NCBI GenBank assembly: GCA_003451645.1
Contig: DMER01000173.1
Span: 14,917-21,000, forward strand
Direction: 5' to 3'
Source of the DNA: Alphaproteobacteria bacterium
Lineage (GTDB): Bacteria > Pseudomonadota > Alphaproteobacteria > Micropepsales > Micropepsaceae
DNA length: 6,084 nt
Of this stretch, positions 1-5,198 are shown in pieces. Position 1 is the first letter of the stretch. Each line of letters begins with the position of its first letter. Under the pieces are notes generated by a model. It made no database searches. It was not told the DNA's origin and worked only from the letters and a program-made list of their open reading frames with translations. The position numbers and the translations under genes were made by a program.

Positions 1-285
1 CAGGTCAGCGATCAGGCGCTCAAAGACATCCAATGCGCGGCGCAGTTGATCGGGCGCCCCCCCCGCCATGTCGTAGAGCGAGAGCATGTCCCGGATTTCC
101 GCGAGCGAAAAGCCAACACGCTTGCCCTTGAGGATAGCGGCGAGACGGCGGCGGTCTTGGGAGGTATAGATGCGCTGAGCGCCGCGCCGCTCCGGCGCCA
201 ACAACCCCTCAGTCTCGTAAAAGCGGATCGCGCGGGGCGTCACCCCGAACTCAAGGCTGAGATCGCGAATACTAAAGGTCCGCAC
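1..285 (-). CDS. MerR-family regulator, LiuR/GnyR-like (3' part outside window)
   Basis: Cytoplasmic DNA-binding regulator of the MerR family. The 95 visible residues start at a GTG (285-283) and read VRTFSIRDLSLEFGVTPRAI, followed by the recognition-wing signature RFYETEGLL (21-29), then RIYT (38-41), KGKRVGFSLAEIRDML (53-68) and LYD...GGAPDQL (70-81), where the dimerisation helix begins. The FGVTPR-IRFYE-EGLL core and the LYD-GG-QL segment resemble the LiuR/GnyR branch, which usually controls leucine/isovalerate or related acyl-CoA catabolism. That target is inferred, because the catabolic genes would lie left of the window. The frame is open upstream to a stop near 349-351 but offers no ATG; GTG gives the standard family N-terminus, although no strong ribosome-binding site precedes it. 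A run of eight C on the plus strand (57-64) lies inside the frame without breaking it. A perfect palindrome 51 nt upstream is a likely self-operator. Family assignment is firm; subfamily is moderately so. Confidence 0.88.
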   Translation of the reverse strand, partial: MRTFSIRDLSLEFGVTPRAIRFYETEGLLAPERRGAQRIYTSQDRRRLAAILKGKRVGFSLAEIRDMLSLYDMAGGAPDQLRRALDVFERLIADL

Positions 286-336
286 GTGGCAACCCAGTTT
301 GACCGGCGTTTTGGCTGAAACACGCAGTAAATGACG

Positions 337-352
337 TTGACGTAAACGTCAA
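337..352. promoter_or_regulatory. Palindromic operator, probably for the MerR/LiuR-like regulator
   Basis: TTGACGT-AA-ACGTCAA is a perfect inverted repeat with 7-nt arms and a 2-nt centre, 51 nt before the regulator's GTG. From memory, LiuR-type MerR proteins recognise sites of the form TTxACGT-N2-ACGTxAA, so both sequence and position suit an autoregulatory operator. The minus-strand arm (352-347) reads TTGACG, a good -35 hexamer, so a bound regulator would overlap the promoter of its own gene. I did not find a clear -10 element on that strand. An extra TGACGT half-copy (332-337) abuts the site on the left. Confidence 0.65.
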
Positions 353-373
353 GCGTTAAGCGGCTTAGATGCG

Positions 374-394
374 GAGTTAACCTTTCATTAACTC
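374..394. promoter_or_regulatory. CtrA-type binding box (TTAA-N7-TTAAC)
   Basis: Positions 377-392 read TTAACCTTTCATTAAC, an exact match to the full CtrA consensus TTAA-N7-TTAAC. The match is embedded in a larger perfect inverted repeat, GAGTTAA (374-380) and TTAACTC (388-394) around a 7-nt centre, so it reads as a CtrA box on both strands. It lies about 130 nt upstream of the podJ-like ATG and about 90 nt upstream of the divergent MerR start. Since podJ is a cell-cycle-regulated gene in Caulobacter, control of the plus-strand gene is the natural inference. Whether it activates or represses cannot be told from sequence. Confidence 0.62.
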
Positions 395-414
395 TTTGCC
401 ACCTAGCGTGGAAC

Positions 415-441
415 TTGTTGGAAACCGTCGATCGCTACATC
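415..441 (+). promoter_or_regulatory. Candidate housekeeping promoter of the podJ-like gene
   Basis: TTGTTGG (415-421), 12 nt, then GCTACATC (434-441). The second element fits the Caulobacter -10 consensus GCTANAWC at every position. The first keeps five of seven positions of the TTGACGS -35 element, and the 12-nt spacing is inside the usual 10-14 range. Transcription would start near 447-450, giving a leader of roughly 75 nt before the ATG at 523. The CtrA-type box would then be centred around -64. This is consensus matching only. Confidence 0.45.
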
Positions 442-495
442 TCGCGGTGGCGGGGGCGCTTTACACAATATCTCACACCATTAAGGTGACAAAGA

Positions 496-519
496 GATTC
501 GGGGTTAATTGGGTGATTC
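496..519. promoter_or_regulatory. Pair of GANTC (CcrM methylation) sites before podJ
   Basis: GATTC occurs at 496-500 and again at 515-519, the only two GANTC sites in the 237-nt intergenic region, both within 27 nt of the start codon. GANTC is the target of the cell-cycle methyltransferase CcrM in alphaproteobacteria, and GcrA acts preferentially at methylated GANTC promoters. In Caulobacter podJ is reported to be GcrA-dependent. The sites lie downstream of the promoter candidate at 415-441, so a second, closer promoter is possible. Confidence 0.4.
511..517 (+). promoter_or_regulatory. Possible ribosome-binding site of the podJ-like gene
   Basis: GGGTGAT ends 5 nt before the ATG at 523. It lacks AGGAG, but GGTGAT can pair with the 5' part of the 16S anti-Shine-Dalgarno region. 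It overlaps the second GANTC site. An in-frame TGA at 514-516 means no start further upstream is possible in this frame. Confidence 0.35.
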
Positions 520-522
520 GAA

Positions 523-3500
523 ATGCGGCCTGGCGTTCCTTGGAGTGTGAAAGATATTAGCCCTGAAGCGCGGGAGGCGGCGCAAGTTGCCGCTCAGCGT
601 GCTGGCCTGTCTTTGGGCGAGTGGCTCGCGCAAGCGATTGCCGCCGAAGCCAAGACTGTTGCGGCTTTTGAATCGCAGCGCGCTGCGCCACAATCGCCCG
701 TCGCCCGCTTCCCAAGCCCACCTCCGCAACCGCAGACTGTCGCGGCACAGGCGCAGCGGGTTCAAACCGCTTTCGCCCAGCCGCAACAGATCACCACGGC
801 GCAAGCCGTGCCGCAAACACGCACCGCCTATGCGGCGGCGGCCGAACAGCTTAACGAGCAAATCCGGGCGGGTGAATTCGCGGTCGTGGCGCATGGCTTG
901 CGCGACCTCGCGGATCGTCTGGATTCCTCCGAACGCCGTCAACAGCAGGCGATCAGCTCCATCAACCAAAATGTCGCCGCCATGGCCGACAAGGTCGATG
1001 CTGCCGAGCGCATCAAGCTGATGGCTGAGACCGCCTTTGCCACCGCCAGCGAGGCGATCACCCAATCGGCGCGCGATCAGTCCTATGCGTTCACGCATCT
1101 TGAAGAGACGGTCCGCACGTTGGGCGGGCGGCTGGACGGGCTTGAAGCCAACCCAATGGTCGATGGGGTCGCTCGCGAGGCGTCCGTTCGGCTTGAGCAG
1201 TCGCTGACCGATATCAAGGACCGGATTTCTGCCGCTGAAAAGCGTGGTCAGGACGCACAGCAGGCGCTTGAGAGCTGGGTCAAAACGTTTACCGGGCGGA
1301 TTGAAGCGCAAGCAGCGACCACGTCGGAACTCATTCGCCATTCAACGCAAGACCTGGCCCGTACAGATGACCTCTCCGGGCTTCAGCAGACACTCGCGCA
1401 AGTTCAAGCCGATGTTTCGCTCGGCCAGCAGCGCGACCAAGAAAAATCGGCAACCCTTTCAGCCATCCAAACCGCGATCTCTGGTCTGCGGCAGGAGCTG
1501 AGTGACAGCGAACGCCGGGCACGCGAGGGCTTGGGGTCCTTTGAGCGCTGGGTCAATGATGTCAATGGCCGTCTCGATCAGGTGGACTCCAATGCTGCCG
1601 AGTTGACCATGCGCTTGTCGGAGGGTGCACGCGGCTTTGCCTCCACAGACCAAGTGCAACGCTTGGGCGACGAGCTCAGTGCCATCCGTACCGACCTGCG
1701 AAAGGTTGCCGATGTAACTGCTGCCAATGCGGCCGAGCGCGAGCGCACGTCCAAGGATGCGCAAGCGGGTTTTGATGCCGCGGTCAACCGCCTCGCCGCG
1801 CAGGTGCGCGATGTCGAGCAGTCGGCACAAGCAGCCTCACGGGCCGCGAATGACGCCGCCGTGCAATTGTCGGACAAGCTTGCGCAGACGGACGCTCTCG
1901 TGCGCCGGATGCAGGCCGCTACAGATTCGAATGCTGGGGCCTTTGGTGAACGCCTGACACAAGCGATGGCCAAGACCGATTCGGCAGTGTCCGCCATCAA
2001 GGCCGACCTTGAAACCGCCGAACAGCGCATGATGCAAGTGTTGCGCGACAATCTGCGCCCGTCAGACGATGGCTCGCTTGAAATCCTGCAAGGCGCCATT
2101 GAGCAGTTGAACGCCAATCTGGCAAAGTCTGAGCAATCCAATTCGCAAACCGCACAGCGCCAAGCCGCTTCGATCCGCAAGGTCGAAGACATGCTGCAGG
2201 GCTTTGCTCGCGGTTTGGATTCCGTGTCCGATCTTGCCAAGGGGCCGCTGGCGCAACCGCTGGCCTCGGTCCAGTCAACGCTGGAGACGATCACCGCCAA
2301 GATTGAAGAGCGCGATCAGCGGGCGGCGGATTCTCTCGGCACAATGGAAATGGCCCTCAAGGCCCTTGCCGCTCGCATCGAAGATAGCGAGCGCAAAGCT
2401 GGGCAGTCGACCGCGCAGATCGATGCCGCATTGAAGGCCGTCACGGGCCGCCTGGACGCCGCCGAGCGCAATGAAGCGGCAAGAGACGCACGGCTGGACG
2501 ACAGTTTGCGGGACATCGCGGACCGTTTCGATGATGCGGATCGCAAGGCGCAAGACGCTATTGACGCCATCGAGACTACCATCACCGGATTGTCCCAACG
2601 CTTGGATGCAGCAGATCGCAGGCATAAGGACAGCATCGCTGGTTTGCGGCTTACGCTGGACGGGCTCGTTGCCAAATCCGCCGCGGAGCCATTGTTGCAG
2701 CGGACCAATTCAGCAACTGTTTTGCCGCAGACCTTGTCGATGGCCTCCGCAGTGTTGCCACCAGCACCGGCACCGGCCGCTCCGGTGCCAAATCTACCTC
2801 CGCCGCCAATGGTGTCGCCCGCTGTCGCGGCACCTCAGGCGCCGCTGGTCTCAGAGCCCGTGGCCGCGCGCCTGCAACCCGAACTCTCTGTGCCGCCACC
2901 TGTAGAGCTGCCGCCGGCGGCGCCGCAGGCTGCGGCGCCTTCACTCGATTTCGATGCCCTGCTGCAAAGCGCAGACACTCAGCAGCCCGCTGGACCCGAC
3001 TTGGGTCTGCAGCAACCGCGAAAGGCCGACGATTTCTTAGCGCAAGCCCGTCGTGCGGCTCAGGCGGCGGCTCTCGCCGAAGCGGCTCTTGCACAACAGA
3101 AACAAGGGCGTGGCAAACGCGTTACTGATCCCTATGCACAGGACAATGGCCGCAACCTTGGACGGCTAGTGTTTGTCGGCGGCGCCTTGTTGGCGCTTGT
3201 GCTTGCCGTCATTCTGATCATCGCTTGGTACCCGTCCAGCCGGGACAAAGGTGATCCAAACAGGCCTGCACCAGCCTCGACGCTGAGCGACATGCTCAAG
3301 CAGGACGAAGACGGTGCGCGGGCCGTGCCCGACGCGACGCAGAACGGTCAGACCCTTACGCCTTACAGCGCGTTACCGGCTGCGCCCGATATGGAGGCGC
3401 CCAAGCCCTCAGCCTTGACGCCTCCGGACCTAGCACCGGAGCCACCTCCGGCTGCGGCGTTGCAACCGCTCGATACTGGAACGGGCACCGGGATTGATCG

Positions 3501-4125
3501 CGCTGGCGCCGGTGCGGTCTCCAATACCGACCTCGAAGGGCGGGCGGAGCGCGGCGATCCCAAGGCACAATACATACTGGCGACCCGCTACGCCGAAGGG
3601 CGTAATGCGCCGAAGGACCCGGTTCAGGCGCTCAAATGGTACGAACGGTCTGCGCGGGCAGGCATCCCTGCAGCGCAGTACCAAATGGGCGCGCTCTATG
3701 AGCGCGGTGGCAATGGAGTGCCGGCCGATCCCGCCAAGGCGCGGACCTGGTATGAGAAGGCCGCAGTCAACGGTAACCGCAAGGCCATGCATAATCTTGC
3801 GGTTCTGCATGCTGAAGGCACAGGCGTGCCTAAGAACTTTGGGGAAGCCGCGAAGTGGTTCACCAAGGCTGCAGAGCATGGCCTGACGGACTCGCAGTAC
3901 AATCTGGGTGTTCTCTATGAGAGGGGCCTGGGCGTTGCCAAGGATCCGGTGGAGGCGGCCAAGTGGTTTGCCATCGCAGCGGCTCAAGGCGATGCGGACG
4001 CTGCAGGCAAGTTCAACGCCATCCGTCAAAGCTTGCCGCCAGCCGATGGCAAGCGGGCCGCGGACGCTGCGGCCAAGTTCACGCCCAAGATTTTGTCAGC
4101 TAAGGCGAACGACGTCCCGGAATAG
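523..4125 (+). CDS. podJ: PodJ-like polar localisation factor with Sel1 repeats
   Basis: Single-pass inner-membrane scaffold expected to sit at a cell pole and recruit polarity, division or appendage factors, as PodJ does in Caulobacter and rhizobia. The N-terminus (PWSVKDISPEAREAA at 6-20, LSLGEWLAQAI at 29-39) is the PodJ signature. Next come a Pro/Gln/Ala-rich stretch (about 48-110), a long cytoplasmic coiled coil (about 110-720) and a Pro/Ala-rich disordered linker (about 739-806). A membrane helix (882-903) precedes an acidic/proline-rich periplasmic linker (about 904-1002), four Sel1 repeats (about 1008-1157) and a 43-residue tail. I see no C-terminal peptidoglycan-binding domain of the kind found in some relatives. 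At 1200 residues it is longer than Caulobacter PodJ (about 970, from memory), mainly in the coiled coil. The ATG has an in-frame stop just upstream. It is transcribed alone, and its promoter region carries CtrA-type and GANTC sites. The family is firm; exact orthology needs a phylogeny. Confidence 0.9.
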   Translation: MRPGVPWSVKDISPEAREAAQVAAQRAGLSLGEWLAQAIAAEAKTVAAFESQRAAPQSPVARFPSPPPQPQTVAAQAQRVQTAFAQPQQITTAQAVPQTRTAYAAAAEQLNEQIRAGEFAVVAHGLRDLADRLDSSERRQQQAISSINQNVAAMADKVDAAERIKLMAETAFATASEAITQSARDQSYAFTHLEETVRTLGGRLDGLEANPMVDGVAREASVRLEQSLTDIKDRISAAEKRGQDAQQALESWVKTFTGRIEAQAATTSELIRHSTQDLARTDDLSGLQQTLAQVQADVSLGQQRDQEKSATLSAIQTAISGLRQELSDSERRAREGLGSFERWVNDVNGRLDQVDSNAAELTMRLSEGARGFASTDQVQRLGDELSAIRTDLRKVADVTAANAAERERTSKDAQAGFDAAVNRLAAQVRDVEQSAQAASRAANDAAVQLSDKLAQTDALVRRMQAATDSNAGAFGERLTQAMAKTDSAVSAIKADLETAEQRMMQVLRDNLRPSDDGSLEILQGAIEQLNANLAKSEQSNSQTAQRQAASIRKVEDMLQGFARGLDSVSDLAKGPLAQPLASVQSTLETITAKIEERDQRAADSLGTMEMALKALAARIEDSERKAGQSTAQIDAALKAVTGRLDAAERNEAARDARLDDSLRDIADRFDDADRKAQDAIDAIETTITGLSQRLDAADRRHKDSIAGLRLTLDGLVAKSAAEPLLQRTNSATVLPQTLSMASAVLPPAPAPAAPVPNLPPPPMVSPAVAAPQAPLVSEPVAARLQPELSVPPPVELPPAAPQAAAPSLDFDALLQSADTQQPAGPDLGLQQPRKADDFLAQARRAAQAAALAEAALAQQKQGRGKRVTDPYAQDNGRNLGRLVFVGGALLALVLAVILIIAWYPSSRDKGDPNRPAPASTLSDMLKQDEDGARAVPDATQNGQTLTPYSALPAAPDMEAPKPSALTPPDLAPEPPPAAALQPLDTGTGTGIDRAGAGAVSNTDLEGRAERGDPKAQYILATRYAEGRNAPKDPVQALKWYERSARAGIPAAQYQMGALYERGGNGVPADPAKARTWYEKAAVNGNRKAMHNLAVLHAEGTGVPKNFGEAAKWFTKAAEHGLTDSQYNLGVLYERGLGVAKDPVEAAKWFAIAAAQGDADAAGKFNAIRQSLPPADGKRAADAAAKFTPKILSAKANDVPE
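916..1065 (+). repeat. First two 25-residue coiled-coil repeat units in PodJ-like protein
   Basis: Residues 132-156 begin RLDSSERRQQQAISSI and residues 157-181 begin KVDAAERIKLMAETAF. Both match the unit pattern [RK]-hydrophobic-[DE]-x-[AS]-E-R and are spaced by exactly 25 residues. They resemble the later block at residues 593-717 and open the coiled-coil region. Confidence 0.6.
1222..1767 (+). repeat. About 91-residue tandem duplication in the PodJ-like coiled coil
   Basis: Residues 234-324 and 325-415 align as two copies. Each opens with one 25-residue unit: RISAAEKRG...ESWVKTFTG in the first, ELSDSERRA...ERWVNDVNG in the second. These are followed by GRIEAQAATTSEL versus GRLDQVDSNAAEL, then an L-x-L helical stretch (TDDLSGLQQTLAQVQADV versus STDQVQRLGDELSAIRTDL), with about a 3-residue length difference midway. 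The paired tryptophans W252 and W343 lie exactly 91 residues apart. The copies are diverged, so the duplication is old. Confidence 0.6.
2299..2673 (+). repeat. Five consecutive 25-residue coiled-coil repeats in PodJ-like protein
   Basis: Units start at residues 593 (KIEERDQRA), 618 (RIEDSERKA), 643 (RLDAAERNE), 668 (RFDDADRKA) and 693 (RLDAADRRH), each exactly 25 residues after the last. The pattern is [RK]-[ILF]-[DE]-x-x-[DE]-R or close to it, then about 8 polar or alanine-rich residues, then I/L at regular helix positions. A 25-residue period equals two heptads plus one hendecad (7+7+11), suggesting a regular, slightly unwound coiled coil. The DNA copies are well diverged, so this is not a simple DNA repeat. 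Confidence 0.75.
2919..2939. repeat. Perfect GC-rich palindrome inside podJ linker
   Basis: GGCGCCGCAG (2919-2928) and CTGCGGCGCC (2930-2939) are exact reverse complements around a single central G. The stretch encodes part of the Ala/Pro-rich linker (PPAAPQAAAP). The repetitive Ala/Pro coding (gcg, gcc, ccg) makes such symmetry more likely by chance, so no regulatory role is assigned. Confidence 0.5.
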
Positions 4126-4139
4126 ATTGCTGGGCGCCA

Positions 4140-4160
4140 GTGGGTTAACTCAAAACCCAC
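4140..4160 (+). terminator. Hairpin after podJ, possible weak terminator
   Basis: GTGGGTT (4140-4146) and AACCCAC (4154-4160) form a perfect 7-bp stem with a 7-nt loop, 14 nt after the podJ stop. There is no T-run after the stem on either strand, so it is not a canonical Rho-independent terminator. It may protect the mRNA 3' end or assist Rho-dependent termination. Confidence 0.35.
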
Positions 4161-4193
4161 GCCATTGGACGTAGTGTAGGGGCAGCCTGGCTT

Positions 4194-4207
4194 GTCAATT
4201 GGTTGAC
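4194..4207. repeat. Small inverted repeat upstream of the TSUP operon
   Basis: GTCAA-TTGG-TTGAC has 5-nt perfect arms and a 4-nt centre, in the 155-nt gap about 75 nt before the permease ATG. The right arm continues as TTGACG (4203-4208), a -35-like hexamer, but no matching -10 is visible 16-18 nt downstream. It could be a small operator or chance. Confidence 0.25.
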
Positions 4208-4280
4208 GTATTGCCGGTTGGCAAGCGGTGCGGAGCTGGTGCACAGTCCAGCCAACCTCTTACGCCGTAAACGCCCGAAG

Positions 4281-5198
4281 ATGATCTATCTCCCCATTGC
4301 GGAAATGCCCGTAAGCATCTGGCTCATGGTTGGCCTTGGTGCGGCGGTCGGATTCCTGTCCGGCATGTTTGGTGTGGGCGGCGGCTTCATCCTGACCCCC
4401 TTCCTTATGTTCATGGGTGTGCCGCCCGCGGTCGCCGTGGCGACGCAATCTGTCCAGTTGGTGGCTACGTCCACCTCCAGCGTCTTGACCCATTGGCGCA
4501 ATGGGCATGTGGACTTCAAGATGGGCGGCTATCTGCTGGCTGGCGGGATGAGCGGGAGCGTGCTGGGCATTTTCATTTTCAACGCCTTGAAGGCGCAAGG
4601 GCAGATCGACCTCCTCATATCTCTATCCTACGTGACCTTGCTTACGGCCATTGGCGGGCTGATGCTCTGGGAAAACCTGAGCCACATGTTCAGCACGAAA
4701 AAGTCCAGCGCAGGCCGCCATAAGGCCGGGAGCCATTTATGGATTCATGGATTGCCCTTCAAAGCGCGCTTTCCTGTCTCCCGCTTGTACATCAGTGCCA
4801 TCCCCCCCTTACTCCTTGGCTTTTTGATTGGGGTCTTGTCCGCGATCATGGGCATTGGCGGCGGGTTCATCTTAGTGCCAGCAATGATCTATCTCTTGCG
4901 GATGCCCGCAGCGATCGTTGTGGGTACAAGTTTGTTCCAAGTGATTTTCGTCGCAATGTTTTCCGGAATATTGCACGCCGTCACCAATCAGACTGTCGAT
5001 ATCATTCTGGCAAGCCTTTTGACGGTTGGAGGTGTCGTTGGCGCTCAAATCGGGGTCCGCACGGGCGCGCGGGTGCGTGCTGACGAGTTGCGCCTTATCC
5101 TCGCGCTGATGATCTTGGCCGTTGGTGTCCGGCTGACCTTGGACCTGGTGTGGCAGCCAAGCGACCCCTTTAGTGTAACTGAGGAGCCGGCCCGTTGA
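4281..5198 (+). CDS. TSUP-family (TauE/SafE) anion permease
   Basis: Inner-membrane permease of the 4-toluene sulfonate uptake (TSUP, TauE/SafE) family, whose members move sulfite, sulfoacetate or similar organic anions, mostly by export. The 305-residue protein shows the family's internal duplication. Half one carries GFLSGMFGVGGGFILTP (24-40), half two FLIGVLSAIMGIGGGFILVP (181-200), and each is followed by a P-A-hydrophobic-[AG]T segment (PPAVAVAT, PAAIVVGT). About eight hydrophobic segments flank a basic cytoplasmic loop (about 138-165: STKKSSAGRHKAG...). The substrate cannot be read from sequence. The ATG at 4281 gives MIYLPIAEMPVSIW, the usual start of this alphaproteobacterial subgroup as I recall it. 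An upstream in-frame TTG at 4203 would add 26 non-family residues and is disfavoured, though neither has a strong ribosome-binding site. Its stop overlaps the next start, so the two genes form an operon. Confidence 0.9.
   Translation: MIYLPIAEMPVSIWLMVGLGAAVGFLSGMFGVGGGFILTPFLMFMGVPPAVAVATQSVQLVATSTSSVLTHWRNGHVDFKMGGYLLAGGMSGSVLGIFIFNALKAQGQIDLLISLSYVTLLTAIGGLMLWENLSHMFSTKKSSAGRHKAGSHLWIHGLPFKARFPVSRLYISAIPPLLLGFLIGVLSAIMGIGGGFILVPAMIYLLRMPAAIVVGTSLFQVIFVAMFSGILHAVTNQTVDIILASLLTVGGVVGAQIGVRTGARVRADELRLILALMILAVGVRLTLDLVWQPSDPFSVTEEPAR
5181..5186 (+). promoter_or_regulatory. Ribosome-binding site fixing the TTG start of the TIGR02186 gene
   Basis: GAGGAG lies inside the last codons of the permease gene, 8 nt before the TTG at 5195. 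It is the strongest Shine-Dalgarno match in the window. It supports a TTG initiation codon within the TTGA overlap, and therefore translational coupling. Confidence 0.7.

Noticed and set aside
46..318. Plus-strand 90-codon open frame at the left end
   Set aside because: It is the antisense of the MerR-type gene, whose minus-strand translation has clear family motifs.
286..522. Possible small RNA or tRNA in the divergent intergenic region
   Set aside because: No cloverleaf or strong hairpin followed by a T-run is visible. The region is accounted for by operator and promoter-type sites.
505..1341. Long open frame (278 codons) on the minus strand
   Set aside because: It lies wholly opposite the podJ 5' end and its promoter-proximal DNA, is Arg/Leu/Gly-rich as expected for an antisense frame of GC-rich coding DNA, and shows no recognisable domain.
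1578..2300. Long open frame (240 codons) on the minus strand
   Set aside because: Antisense to the podJ coiled coil. The Ser/Ala/Cys/Arg-rich composition comes from reading Asp/Glu/Ala/Gln codons backwards, and no family features are visible.
4140..4160. Considered as a CtrA half-site because it contains GTTAAC
   Set aside because: Only one half of the TTAA-N7-TTAA motif is present; the hairpin is the better reading.
4203..4280. Upstream TTG start that would lengthen the permease by 26 residues
   Set aside because: The added residues (polar, KRPK-rich) do not look like the family N-terminus, and no ribosome-binding site precedes the TTG. The ATG at 4281 gives the expected start.
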